Source: Isoetes taiwanensis (lineage: Eukaryota; Streptophyta; Lycopodiopsida; Isoetales; Isoetaceae). Taken from it: 64,000 bases of DNA. Below the pieces are notes generated by a model. That model searched no databases. It was not told the origin of the DNA and saw nothing but the letters and a program-made list of their open reading frames with translations. Below, piece after piece: positions 34,351-46,900 of this stretch. Each line of letters starts with the position of its first letter. Position 1 is the stretch's first letter. The DNA lies in NCBI GenBank assembly GCA_021234155.1, contig JAJEKV010000033.1, positions 6,872,635 through 6,936,634 on the forward strand, written 5' to 3'. The translations under genes were made by a program, and so were the position numbers.

Positions 34351-36393
34351 AGGTTGCAAATCTTCTCTTAAACAACCCACCATATGTTCATCCTCCATAA
34401 TATTTATTCAGAGAACTTTCGAGAGGCCTTGTTATAGAAAGTATTCAATGTCCTGCACTGCTATACACAGAACCGTCGAGTAGTCTCGAGTGGAAGTTAA
34501 GAATGCTCTCCTCCTCCCAATAGTAATACATGTTCCATGTTCAATTTAGGGGAATGTTTGTGTGAAACAACTATGTGATACACTTGCTTAAAATTACTGT
34601 ATATTTATGTACATTTTATAACGAATAATATGCCCTCGCTATCTATAGCAGCGTCGCCACGCGGTTGCAGTTGCTGAGCCCTGCATTCAGATGCCCACTT
34701 CAAACCATCGCTTGGAAAGAAACGAGTAGTCCCCTGTCGTTCCCCTTTGTCAATTTCTTTTTTGCTTGCAAAGGCAAGATTATTGGGCCACAGCCAGAGT
34801 GTTAGAATTTGGTTCATATCATAATCTTATAAAAATGTTGGAGATAAAATGTTGTGATCAAGGTGTTAAAAACATGAAGATCTGCCTAGGCAGTTTCAAG
34901 GGATTGAGTTGAATCCATTACTGTGCTGGTGACAAAAGAAATTACATGAACAACTTGTGATGGTGAAAATTGACAGAGTTAAGTTGACCTGTGTGGTACC
35001 GTGAACACTTGTTTACATGAGAAAGGAGTCATATCCATATGGTTGTAAATACATTGGAAATGCAATGGTTGTAAATATTGACAATAAGATGGTTACATTG
35101 TAAATAAACCATCGAAACATTCATTTATAGAAATTCAGAAATATATGGAAGTCGGCCCAAGAACTTGGAGCCATTTTCGTGTTCAAATTTGTCGATCTTA
35201 TTAGACCTTGACAAACCAGGAGCAGGGAGATCGGTCCGGCAACAGGGCCGGAACTGATCTTATTTCAACCCTAAGATGTATAGAGAGGGTATTCAGTTTT
35301 GCTCGTTCGAGTTCTTCATTTTTCGAGTTTCATTCTTAAAAGGTTTTGGTTGCTAAGGTCTAAAGTTCATTGGTTATTATGATATTGCTATTTGACAATG
35401 AAGTTGTATTCTACATTGCTAACTCACTAAATATTTAATGTGTGAATTTGAAGAACTTATTGGATTGACATGAATTGCTTTAGATCTAGAGACTGGTGTT
35501 AAATTTTATTGGGCAAATTAAATATAAGATATTATTGGCGACATAATATCTTACACAGAGCAGTTCATCCTATAGCTGAATAGGGAAGTACTACCCTGCC
35601 ATAGCCCAACTCTATTTTCTAAATATGTGTAGGTATGGATTGGGATGATAAAAGGGACGATTGTTTTTCTGTTGCGCCCTATTTTCTGGAAAGTATGAGA
35701 AGGCATGGCTCCACCGGCTACTGCATCGCCTCCTTCTTTGAAAGAAAAGAACCGACGAGCCATATCCATAGCCATAGCCGCTCCTGCCCCTTCTGTTTGT
35801 AATTTCAGCAAGTGTATATAACGTAAGGGAAAGTTCCATGTCTCAGAATATTAGGAATATTCCCTCACAGTGCTGCGGCTTTGCCGCTTGGGTGCCACCC
35901 GTCTTGCGGCGCCGCCTCAGGAAATTCGCTGGTGGATTTTCTAGAATTGAAACTTTCCCTAGTACATTGGATTTGTGGGAAAAAAGCCACAACTATATTA
36001 TATTTTTATAAAAATGCATCTTATCAACGACCCAGATGGGCCAAGATGAACGGCCTGGATTTCGATCCAGGTCCTCTCCTCCTATTGGCCTGTGTTTCCC
36101 GCCTTTGAATTGACATTTTGACTACTCTGCTCAACTATGGCCGAGTGGCCGACCATTCTGCCTTGGCGGCTCTGCTATGGCGCTCCGGCTATGGCGCACG
36201 GCGTCTGCTTCCACTTCAGCTATGGCACTCCGGCTATCGCGCTCCTTCCATGCATGCCCACGACCTCTGCTCCCATGGCCTCTGCTTCCCCTGCTTCCGG
36301 CTATGGTGGCTAATAGCCACAGGGATTTTTGGGAGCAGTCACAGTTTGAAATCCCTTAGCATCTACCCAGAATCTTGGTAACATTTGGCCAGG
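34351..36393. other. Spacer and Mo25 upstream region
   Basis: 34351-35540 shows nothing firm. 35551-35811 on the minus strand has an open frame of 86 codons (MARRFFSFKEGGDAVAGGAM near its start) that I did not recognise. 36118-36380 is rich in GGCTATGGC and CTCCGGCTATGG direct repeats and would be the leader of the Mo25 fragment. Confidence 0.4.
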
Positions 36394-36697
36394 ATGTCGT
36401 TCTACTTCTTTAAACAATTTAGGCCTAAAACACCTGCAGAGCTTGTAAAACAGACCAGAGATGCCCTCATGGCGCTTGATGACAAAACTGTGGCTGATGT
36501 TCGTCTTCTAGAGAAGGTATTCATGGATTGTGTTTCTTTGGGAGCGCAGGTAATAGTATTTCGTCTGTTATATGTATATGACAGTTCTTTTTTTGCTGTG
36601 TTTCTTGCAGGCACTTGAGGAAGTTGATAAAAGCCTTTTGGCTGTGAAACAAATGCTGCTTCGTGATGGTGAATCAGAGATATCTACATCTACGTGA
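36394..36697 (+). pseudogene. Mo25/CAB39-like gene, 5' fragment
   Basis: Exon 1 (36394-36516) encodes MSFYFFKQFRPKTPAELVKQ and continues TRDALMALDDKTVADVRLLEK. A 94-bp intron (GTATTC to TTTCTTGCAG) follows. Exon 2 starts at 36611 with ALEEVDKSLLAVKQMLL and reaches RDGESE. This is the N-terminus of plant Mo25, an armadillo-like scaffold that works with GCK/LKB1-type kinases in polarity and growth control. The family is about 340 residues; here only 69 codons are open and a stop follows at 36695-36697. A small local duplication of GTGATGGTGAAT and AGATATCT replaces the expected downstream sequence. Later exons were not found, although GTAAGT near 36819 and a CATACAG acceptor near 36899 remain. 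It is probably a decayed or transposon-captured fragment. Confidence 0.85.
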
Positions 36698-38949
36698 TGG
36701 TGAATAACAGAGATATCTTTTCGATATTGCTGGATGAGGCGCCCTGTTTGCATCAATAATGTGCTCACAGTCACACAGATGACAGCCTTCATTTTGAAGA
36801 ATACTAAAAAGCAAAGGTAAGTTCGAGGTTTTCCTTAAAATTTGTTGTTAATTCAGAAATTCAATGAAAGTAATTTGATGTTGTTTGTTGTGCATACAGG
36901 GCCTACAGAATCAAAGAAAGTTTTTCCTGGAGGATTGATTTGTGAACCCAGACATGTCCATCTGATATAGCTTCCGTGCCACAAGCACGTGTTTTGGTAC
37001 AAAACCCAGCCACAAGTCGGGCTTCCTCTCCATTTGGGACATGGATCTTTCAATGCAAATGTTGATCCTTTAATTTTTATTGAAGCTTCCTTTTCATTTT
37101 GTAGACAAGGTTAAACTCTGAAAACAGATAGCATGAACAAGGAAACAAGCTTTGGAGGATCGTTATGATCTCATTTAATTTAATTTATTTGTTACTGTTT
37201 CTCAAACTTGATTAATAAAACAACTTGTCTTTTTGTATTTTTATTCAATGGTGAAACCTAGATTCATAAACAGCCTTGTTTTTGCTTACTCTTTATTTCA
37301 ATAACTTAACAATGAGCTATTATAAATGTAAATTTAAATTTTTAATAGCAGATGAGGAAGTGGTTTAAGTTAGAAGTAGAATAGAATACACGCAAAAGAG
37401 TGCTGGATTTTTGTTAAAATATGTAATGCCTTCAATGCTACAAAACAACACCTTGTTTTTGAGTGTTATATTAATGGTTTGTTTATTTAAAAGCATGCCA
37501 CGTGGCAACATTTTATTAGTTAAAAATGCATATTAGTATGCCACGTGTTAAAAATTCATTGGTTAAAAGTATGCCACGTGTTAAAACTTCATTGGTTAAA
37601 AGACACATTAGAAACAACACCACTCTTTTTCTACGTGTTATAATAATGTTTTTTTACATGTCCTTATTTTAAGAAAACAATAGTTAGTAGCATAAAAAAC
37701 AATAGCACCCTTTAGAACTACATGTTGGAGGAAAACATATCAACACATAGAAAGGTGGAAATATTTTAAAAACAACAACTATTTTAAAATAATACATGTG
37801 GGTTTCTTGAATATTATGTATCCTTTTTTTGGAAAACAATATCAACTTAAAAAACTACAAGTAGATCTGGAAGGGCAGAAATAATTTCATCTTTAAGTGT
37901 GAAATTACTCATCCAGAAGCGGTTATCAAGCAGATCGAATACGACATCAAATGGATCAATGCTGCTATCTAAAACTTTGTATAAGACTTCCTATGAATCT
38001 TACAATATATCTGTGGTTATTGCAGGTATTATCTTTGTGCTGGTGCGAAAGCTTAAATGGAAGAAGATGGACCCGGTGGTTAATCAGCGATGGCTCAAGG
38101 TATTCGGGCCACCAGATCTCTACAAACACGAGGAACCGTGCCTATGTAACTGTTGCTGCGATCAAAACCAGGACGCTAGAAGAGGCCAATTATGTGAAGC
38201 AAAGGACAACAAAGGCCGTTTCAATATGGCAAAAGCAGAGTCTTGCTTATGCGCATTCTGCACACTTACAATCATGGTCAGGGGCAGAGGAAGAAAATCG
38301 ACCAATCAGAACCTCAGATCTCACTTTTAGTCAATCTGCTATATCTCAATCGACAGTTTTATATATTCCATATTTAAGCTTCAAGTACTTATCATCTTAT
38401 TACTCTATCTCCTTTCTAGGAGTTTTTTTGGGGGTTATACTTCCCCATAAAAAGTACCTTTTTGTAACACCATAAATTATAATTAATATACATATATATG
38501 CCTTCAAAAAAAAAAACTACAAGTAGAGAAGAAAAAAATAACACACATTGAAAAGGGAAAAAAGAACTGTCTTTTTTCAGTTTTCCACATGTACTAGTAT
38601 TGAAACTAACATTGTACTAATGTTGTAATTTAGCTTTTCACATGTGGTATTATCGAGACCTACGCATGTAATTCTGAAGATAAACAATGCATGGTTCCAC
38701 TAAAAAAATACACGTTGACAAACAAATCACAAAAACTATGTCAACTTTTTCTACGCGTGAAATTTTCTGCCAAAAAACCACCGTAGGAAATTTTACAAAA
38801 AAACCACTGTCTCTTTGTGCAAATCCGGATAAACAGGCCACGTGGACTTTTGGGGCCATTTTGGTGTTGTTTTTGGCATAAAACAACACTTCCGTACAAC
38901 TAAAAAACAACTGTGGACCAAAAATCGGGGTCAGTGTGTGAGTCGTTGC
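36698..38949. other. AT-rich region; 33-bp G-box repeat
   Basis: 37491-37610 holds three imperfect units with TATGCCACGTG(T/G), followed by TTAAAA and TTCATTGGTTAAAAG. 37951-38475 is an open plus frame of 174 codons (containing AYVTVAAIKTRTLEEANYVK) that could include an exon after the TATTGCAG acceptor at 38026. I did not recognise it. No other feature is seen. Confidence 0.4.
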
Positions 38950-40800
38950 GGGCTCATCACCATAGCATAAGCCAAGTGCGGGAGCCGAGTGTCGCCCATG
39001 CTGGCCACCTTCTGGAAATAAACAATGTGTCTATCGAGGGCCGCATGCTGCAGGGGCATGAATGCTGTCTCCTGCAACAAGATCTGATATGGAACTAAGG
39101 GCTTGACCCCAAGTGCCCGCGTAAAAAATGCCTTATGGACCTGCTCTAAGTCGTTCTAAGTCGCCAAAGACACCATTGGGCCCCACACCTCGACCCCATA
39201 CAGAAGAACTGGCTCGCCGGTTCGGAATAAATGTGACGGTGGTGGCCCCGTCATCATCTGACCGGGTGACTATTGTTTTGCATTGCGTACATCGCCTTCC
39301 AACCTGCGGTCACCCAAAGGCGAATGGATGCATCCCAATACATTGAGGACGGACATTCCACCCCCAGGTACTTGTAGCTGGATGTGACCTCTACCATCTG
39401 CCCCTGATAAGGGAGCGTCGGAGGTGCTGGATGACGTGAGGAGGATATGAGGACCACCTTATCTTGGCCAGGTTGACACGCATGTCCGTCGCCTGGCAGA
39501 ATATGTCCAGGGCATCTAGGTGTGCCTGCATGCCCTCTGGTGTATGGGCCAAGAGGTCCATATCATCCGCGATAGATGAGCCGCCGATGACCGGTGCAAG
39601 AGTCGTATACCGTTCCCGGCAGCAAGCCAGGCTTCCAACTGGTCAATGTAAAGTCCAAAGAGTGTGGGTGAGAGAGGACAACCTTGCCTAACTCCAATGC
39701 TACTGGCAAATGACTGTCCTTCCGGTTGCATGCAGCCTGTGCAGCTCTCGTGCAGATCGTACCTTTGCGTTCTGCCAGATCCATAGGGAGCCCAGATGGT
39801 GCAATCTCGCCCTACAACTTTTCCTCATGATGCGGTCGAAAGTTTTTGCAAAGTCCACAAAACAAAGATGCAGGTCCTCCCGACGGTTCTGGCGCCCGAC
39901 CCGACCCGTGGCCCCGGTGTGAAGATGTGATCAATGGTCGAATGAATGGGGTCGGCTCCGCCTAGGTAAGTGCCCCGACGCCACGCCTCTCGCCCATCCG
40001 GGTTACTCGGCTGTTCGAGAATGCCCGCCGCGGCTTGGCAAACACTGAGCTGACCATGATGGTTCGGTAATTGGCTGGACAGTGTGGGTCCCTTGCCTTG
40101 TAGATCGGAACAACCCTGCTTGTGGTCCATGACCGGGGAAAAACCTCTTGCAGCGCCCTGTTAAACAATGCAAAGAAGGGCGGGCACCATGAACATCCCG
40201 CCCACTTGAGCAACTAAAACTGCGGTGCCTTCCCATTAGCCGGTCGCTGCGCCCCCTCTTCGACATCTTCTTCTGTGATCACCAGCGGTGGGCCATGTTG
40301 CGGGGGCACATATGTCTGTGTTCCCGGGGGATCATAAAGCTGTTGCAGGTACTGCTCCCATTGCACTACCGTGATGTTCCCCACCGTGGCTGGCCCGCAG
40401 AGTACCCCCCGCCCGAAAGTTTCGGGTGGAAGCGCCCAAGAGGCCGAACATTTCTCCTTGGTGCCTTGCCGGTACCTTGCCTTTGTTTCCTTGAGGAAGG
40501 CACGGTAATGGCTGGTGGCCTCGAGCTTCGGGTGTCCGATCCCGCGATGAGGCGGAGTGCGCGGCGTTTGCGTTCCTTACACTTTCGGCATCAAATCATC
40601 TGCTACGCGGGAAGGTTGCGGCCTCGATCTCCGGGCGTGGGGAGGTCTCCCCAAAGCACCTGCGCGCCTCGCTCGCGGGAGCTCCACCACCGGTTTGGTT
40701 TCTTTGCGCTTCTAGCGTGTGGGCCCTTGAAGCTGTCGGGAGGGCTTCTGCGAGCATGTCAACGTAACCCTCCGCCTGCTCATAATCCAAGCGCAACCGA
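38950..40800 (-). mobile_element. LINE-type retrotransposon, truncated and frameshifted
   Basis: Minus-strand motifs occur in order: ITEEDVEEGAQ (near 40270), SWTTSRVVPIYKARD and PANYRTIMVSSVFAK (near 40050), RT motif A as CFVDFAKTFDRI (near 39850), GVRQGCPLSPTLFGLYIDQL (near 39680), catalytic IADDMDLLAH (near 39570) and SYKYLGVE (near 39370). These span several frames, so the copy is dead. Neither a 3' poly(A) tract nor the Cys/His tail was found. The tail type is present at 24.1-24.7 kb. This RT type would copy its RNA at a nicked chromosomal target. Confidence 0.88.
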
Positions 40801-40802
40801 GG

Positions 40803-41058
40803 TTAAGAAAATACCCTCTAATTTGTTGGATTTAACAAGCATTTTGCAAAATTTTAATCGACTATTTTTCGCATCTACCTTACAAAACTGGATTTTAACA
40901 TTTAGATTTTGCTTAAACTAGCTAAATACGGGTGCTTTATTGTGACTTACGTGTGTATTTTAAGAAAATACCCTCTAATTTGCTAGATTTAACAAGCATT
41001 TTGCAAAATTTCGATCGGAAATTTTTCGGCATCTACCTTACAAACTGGATTTTAACAA
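40803..41058. repeat. Dispersed repeat, two tandem copies (167-bp period)
   Basis: AAGAAAATACCCTCTAATTT starts at 40805 and 40972. Both are followed by TTTAACAAGCATTTTGCAAA. It is the same repeat as 23870-24056, and both locations abut LINE remnants. Confidence 0.9.
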
Positions 41059-41110
41059 CTATAACCAGAAATTATGGAGAGGAACCCCCCAATCTGGAGC
41101 CCTGGGTTAT

Positions 41111-41270
41111 TATGCCAGGAAAAGCATGGGCAGCACGCCAGGGTTCAACGCCCGGGGCTTTGTCATGCATTCAAAAATTGTTCAAAAACTGTTATGCCCC
41201 GAAAAGCATGGGCACCACACCCGGGTTCAACTCCTCGGGCTTTGTCATGCATCCAAAAATGTTATATAGG
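41111..41270. repeat. Two-copy tandem repeat, 82-bp period
   Basis: TATGCC at 41111 and 41193 begins two copies sharing GAAAAGCATGGGCA, GGGTTCAAC and GGGCTTTGTCATGCAT. Confidence 0.85.
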
Positions 41271-42997
41271 GGGCGTTTTTTTAGCGTATTCTTTATGTCG
41301 AGTTATTCTTGGTTAGACGTTATTGTTGTGCAATTTCATAGTTGACAACCATTGAATTAGATTTCTCCATTGACCTCATAGGGTCAAACATGGCTGTTTG
41401 ACTCCGTCTTCCTTTCAGGTGGCCTGTCAGTGGATTTTCCCATTCCCAATTACGCATTCAAGGATGTGGCAGATTTTGAAATTTTTTGAAGCAAGCAGAA
41501 ATCTAGTAGCACCAGAGCAGTTGACCAAAGCGTGCTATGAAAAAGTGAGAACATAAATAAAGAAAACAGGAGCACGAAAATTTTATCGGCAAGAAATTTA
41601 CGAAAAAAAAAGAAATAAGAAATAGGAAGGAAATGGTGCACCAATTTTTATTGACATCGAATATAAACGTCATTCAAAGCTCAAATCTTGTGATGGTGGA
41701 CCTCTCACTTTCCTTCATCAGGCCCTGCCACAAGCCTTCTACAAGAAATGAGATGAATGGGAAAGAGGAAGAGAGTTTGTCTCTTCAAAATATTTATATT
41801 TTTCACAATAAATCTTGGTCCTTGATTTGATGATGATCTCCACTCTTGATAGTGCCATATCATTGATCCTTGTCCCTTTTTTGAATTTTTGTTGCAACTA
41901 CCTTTGTCTTCAAAGCTAAGCCCTTAAATTTTAACAACCAGATCTAGACCTTTTAATTTTTGGTGCCTTAGACCTTTACAATACTTGGGCTTTGTAATTG
42001 ACCCCCCATTCACCTTTAGAGTGCAATTCTTCTATATTGACTGGGATTTGCCAAAAATCCGGTCAACAATGCCTGCATGCCTCTACGAGGGATAAACTAC
42101 GAGATACGTCCCCATCCAATGGTCGAAAATTCTAAATACACCCCAAATAAATAAACGATAATACATCCACACAAGCCATTATTTATCCCAGTTCAATAAT
42201 TGATGTCTCAAAAAAATATTTTTTTGCACGTATATATTTTGGGTGCACAGGGCGACGGGTGCACAGACCAGTCAGGTTCTTTTCCCGAATCTAATTTTTG
42301 TGGTAGATTTCTGGAAACGGTTGATTGACAGAAGGAACCCACATGTAAGGATCCTCTTGTGTTTCAGATGTATATCAAGTGTGCTCCTTATTAGAAGCCT
42401 GTGTATATTCCTCTGCTTTAAATTCCATTTATATTGTGGTGAAATGCAGACAAACACTGCAAACACTGTGATCTGTTTACATCCCGGAAACACTGCTATA
42501 ACGTCTTCCTTTGTTAGGTCACTATTTTTGGCAGCCTTTTTTGATCTAAAAGGCAGCGAACTATATTTACGAAAGGCGAGCTTAAGGGGAGCTACAGTTT
42601 CGCATATTTTATCTTCTAGTTTGGGTTATAGATCGCGCCTTATTTCAAAGACCAAAAAAATCAAATTTAGGGCATAGTTAAAATGCTCAGCTTTTGGATA
42701 AACTCACTCTGAATCTGATCAGAGAAGAAAACATCTGAGCAAGGAAGATTTGAAGCGTAAGATATTAAAACCTTCGTTTGCTTTGAAGGTTGGCTTGAAA
42801 AAGACCCAAATTGGTTTGCGAAATTATTCACTGCTTGCCACCTTTGAGATATACACAGGAGTCTCTGAAACACAAGATTTGCCTCTGCAAAACGCCCAGA
42901 CATCGGACATACTGACCCGTACAGCACACTATTCTGAAGCAGGAGGAGCGCCAGATCAATTTAGAGCATAACTAGCATACTTAGGACAAGTCTTTGA
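41271..42997. other. Spacer upstream of the F-box gene
   Basis: 41340-41420 resembles 32045-32125. The rest is AT-rich with chance-like frames (for example 42243-42677). The last few hundred bases may contain the F-box promoter, but no TATA box is convincing. Confidence 0.4.
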
Positions 42998-44504
42998 ATG
43001 AGAACTATGGCAAGGACAAATCGTTGGAAAGGCGAGTTACCAGTAGATGTTTTGGAGAAGGTGCTCCTTAAGCTGGAGGATGCAGCAGATGTGGCCAGAT
43101 TTTCTATGGTCTCGAAATACTGGTATGAATATTTGCATTCTATATCCTTTTTGGAACATGCAACCTGCTGCATCTTCTCGTCCCTTGTTATGTTATCTGG
43201 ATAATCATCATCTCTTCTGGGTTCCTTCCTCCTCCAAAAACTTTTCTAGGAAATTGGAAGACATGAAACAGAATACTCCATGGAAGAGATTATCCAAGCA
43301 ATGGGTGAACTGTCTTAGTATTTCCCACTATTCCTTCTCCCATGGTTTTCTGTGCCTGTCATTTTGCACTAAGCATAGTAGGGATTATGACTATGAGATC
43401 TGGATTTATCATCCATTTAACTTGAATGCTCCTAAATATGTTCTATATCCTTCCAAGGATGTCTTACGCTGTCATGAAAAAGTCTGTGACATGTCCTTTA
43501 ACTTGGATTTGTCAAGTGGAAATTATAAGCTAATCCTTGCTGTAGAGACCTGCATGTGGTCCGATTTTCATCATTGTATTGCAATTGTAATCTATAGCTC
43601 AACAACTGATACATGGACCAGAAGCAAATGTTTAGAAGACAGCCTTTTTAATGGCCGCATGCACATGTGTTGTATTAGGAATTCTATATATTTCCTACTA
43701 AAGAGACATACGAGACTCAAGATATCAAAATTCCATATTACTACAGAGACTTCGTCAAGCAGGTTTTTAAGTGCTGACAACTTATTGAACAGTGTGTCAA
43801 CACTTTCTTTGGTGCAAAGTGAGGGGAAGCTTATGGTGGTTGGAGTCGGAAATTCTTACGCATATACATGGCTCGTGCGGGCCCATAGAGAGAAACAAAT
43901 CTATATATTAAGATTGTTATCCAAATTTGCACTAGGCAGTTTTTCTTTTGATGCTTCTTTGAGACATGGGGATGATCTCGCTTGCATTCGTCTCGTTGAT
44001 CCTCCTCGAAGCTATTCCTCCTCATCATATGACTCCAGCTATTCATCCTCATCCCATGACTCCTCCTCCTCCTCCTCCTCCTCCGACGACTCCAGCTATT
44101 CATCATCATCACATGACTCCTCTAACCATTCCTCCTCCTCCAACTCCAATTCATCCTCATCATATGACTCCTCCAACTACTCAGCATCATCATCATATGA
44201 TTCCTCCTCCAGCTATTCATCCCCATCACATGGCTCGTCTTTTTCTGATCTATCCTCCTCTTCCTCCTCAGATGAAGATGTAGGCGACATAAATGTTAGT
44301 GATCATCTAATAGTGTATGATCCTTCCAGCAATAGATGGCAGCAAATGGATTTTCCAAGCAGAAATATTGGGTGCTTTTTTTCTATAGAGATAGACAAGC
44401 TCTTTGTACCCTCTTTGATTCAAAGGTCATCAAAAGGGTTCAAGTTGAACTGTGATACTCTAATGATGCGAAACCCATCTTCAGCCATAGGATGCATAAT
44501 GTGA
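42998..44504 (+). pseudogene. F-box protein with Ser-rich insertion, frame break
   Basis: ATG 42998 (or 43007, in the better context GAACTATGG) opens an F-box: ELPVDVLEKVLLKLEDAADV then ARFSMVSKYWYEYLHS. This is the part that docks to SKP1 in SCF ubiquitin ligases. Between about 43150 and 43190 the reading must move to the next frame, where a propeller-like C-terminal domain runs to 44504 (LFWVPSSS, GFLCLSF, LIVYDPSSNRWQQMDFPS). One indel explains this, so it is either a young pseudogene or a sequencing error. At about 44010-44280 some 90 residues are almost only Ser with Tyr, His, Asp and Asn (SSYDSS, SSHDSS units). They fall between two propeller-like segments. Without this insert the length (about 410 residues) is normal for plant F-box/Kelch-type proteins. 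Confidence 0.8.
44010..44280 (+). repeat. Coding minisatellite for the Ser-rich tract
   Basis: Irregular units such as TCATCATATGACTCCTCC and CATGACTCCTCC encode SSYDSS or SSHDSS. Trinucleotide steps keep the frame open throughout. Confidence 0.85.
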
Positions 44505-44641
44505 TTGTGATCATCTGGAGGCTTTAATTTAAACTTGATATGGTGCCAAACACCACTACTGGAATGGGCATGCACAAGGCTGGGCATGCACATAGAATGG
44601 GCATGCACATAGCCTTGTGCAGACTCCCTAGATGAGACTCT

Positions 44642-44859
44642 TATGTGCAAATAATTTGACAATATCAAATATGTGGATAGATATCTTAATTACAAGACCT
44701 TTAAAAGTGAGATTTAATCATTAGCACGTTTGCATAGACTTTTGAAGCAATATGTGCAAATAATTTGACAATATCAAATATGTGGATAGATATCTTAATT
44801 ACAAGACCTTTAAAAGTGAGATTTAATCATTAGCACGTTTGCATAGACTTTTGAAGCAA
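44642..44859. repeat. Perfect-looking 109-bp tandem duplication
   Basis: TATGTGCAAATAATTTGACA opens copy 1 at 44642 and copy 2 at 44751. The copies match base for base by eye up to GAAGCAA. It is 3' of the F-box gene and appears recent. Confidence 0.93.
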
Positions 44860-46900
44860 TTTGAGGCTGCAATCAACTGGGATTTTTGTGAACATTGAAA
44901 GCCTTAGAATTGTTATTGTTAGATTTGATCTACGGTCATGGAAATTCATGGCGAAATTCATTGATTTAAAGAGAGAAAACAAAAGTGATGTTTTTCAAAG
45001 CGTCACAAGATTGCATGCAACACAACCCCTTCTTTTTTTATGGATAAGCAAGTGGAAGTGGTCTCTCATTATATTTACTTATTAGATGTGCAATTTAAAG
45101 GTCATGTAGCGTGAAGTATGTCGCATACGCAAGACTCACAAAAGGATATGCCTTGCTTGCAATGCTAGAAAGAAAATATTTCCAAGTGGATTTTCAAGAT
45201 GCCCCACCAAAGTTCAACTGCTTTATATGGAGCTTCGATGTCGCATATGAACATTACAAAGCCTTGATGTGGGGGATGGACATGACAGCTAAAAATGGGC
45301 TCAAATAGAGAAGCTGCAAATCTATTTCTGCCCAAATTTATTATGAGCAAAGCCATTGTGCTACATCCAATCATGTTACCAGAATTTCCAGCCACTTCTC
45401 TGGATGCAGCATTCTAGTTAGTGTCCTCTTTGCATAAAATGCACTAGTTTGAGTCCTCGCAGCATGGTCAATGTAGATTTCTATGGATTGCCCTCAAGAC
45501 TTCGAAAAGGTTAGCCAAAAAGGGAGTGCAAGAGTGTTGGTACGCTAAGGCATCGCAATGGCTTGCCTCCGATGCCTTGGCCCGCCTCTTTGGGATTTGG
45601 TTTAGGAAACATGCCTCCTTTCCAACATGGATGCAACACCCAAATATTGCAGTAAAACCTAGACAAAAAAGGGACTTCAAAAAGATATGAATCAGGTAAT
45701 GCAGCCACGTCAAACATGTCAAGGACACGTGTAACTCCAAGTGAACTTCCCTCAAGAACACGTGTAACTCCAAGTGAACTTCCCACCAAGATGCAATTTC
45801 ACAAAGATCAAGGGAAGATGGTTTCATCTAGCGACCTTGGTATTTGAATATTCATCTAGCACTTAAAGTGAGACATGCTATTGGTCAGTGCAAGGTCTCA
45901 TCTAATCAAGGTTGGCTGGTCGATATCTAAGGTCGAAAGTGTTAGAAGAGGATCCGCAGATTGTATCAATTGAATGTAATTGAATATGATGAACATTTTA
46001 TCTTTATATTTCAGTATATTATGAGATATGAGGCATGTTCTATTGTCTATTTCGAGAACCTCCCTTCCTCTCAAAACCCATCAGATATGAGGACCAAAAA
46101 TATATGTTTTTTTCCTTCACCAAATGATTGTTCATGAAATTGGTTGAAGGAGCAGGTTGATGGAGAGAGCTACACAGGAAACCCTACACACAAAAAGTAG
46201 ATCATTCTCTTTCTTATTGAAGGTGATAATCATATTAAACAAAGAGAAAACAAGTTTGACATCAATTCATGAAGACAACCTATAGTTTTTTCTGTTTTAC
46301 TTTTATGCAACATATCTAGAAGGCTGCAATGCATTCCTAGTTGTATTTTTTTATTCGGTATAAATCGTCTCATAGACCCAAATGGTTTCTCATAGACGTT
46401 AATATAATCTTTCTTTTTATATTTTCTCTTTGGATATTGTCATATAGCCAAACTCACATGCGAGCATGTTCTTTGTGATTGCATAAAGCTACATAGGGAC
46501 TTGAATTAGTAATATTTAGCATTTGGTCGACCTATTATGTTGTTGGCAATATTGAAATATAGAGAATTGCATGTGGTACTAAAATTCATCGTTGTTGTCT
46601 CATTACGTCTTTATATTTGACATGCATGCAAGGGATATAGCTTGTTTTACTAATATTAAGCATAAAATTTGTAGAAATGAGGAATAGACTGATGTTAAAT
46701 TGCATATAATCTAATGGAATCCCAAATATGCAAGTATTGTTAGTCATTTAAGCATTCACCCTCGTTTCTCATGTGCCTTAAAGGGTCGGGCAAACCAAAA
46801 AATTAAAAGGCAGGGGCTGACCCATCAAATGTCCTGCTAGCTGGGGATTTTAATGGCAGGTGGCAAGTAAATAAGCTAATAATTTTAAAATAATCTAAAT
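44860..46900. other. AT-rich spacer
   Basis: A 65-codon plus frame at 45111-45308 (KYVAYARLTKGYALLAMLE) is protein-like but unrecognised. 45721-45786 is a 33-bp tandem duplication containing ACACGTGTAACTCC (G-box). The remainder shows nothing. Confidence 0.4.

Noticed and set aside
35551-35839. Organelle-derived insert (plastid or mitochondrial)
   Set aside because: The frame looked organelle-like at first, but I could match it to no organelle gene with confidence.
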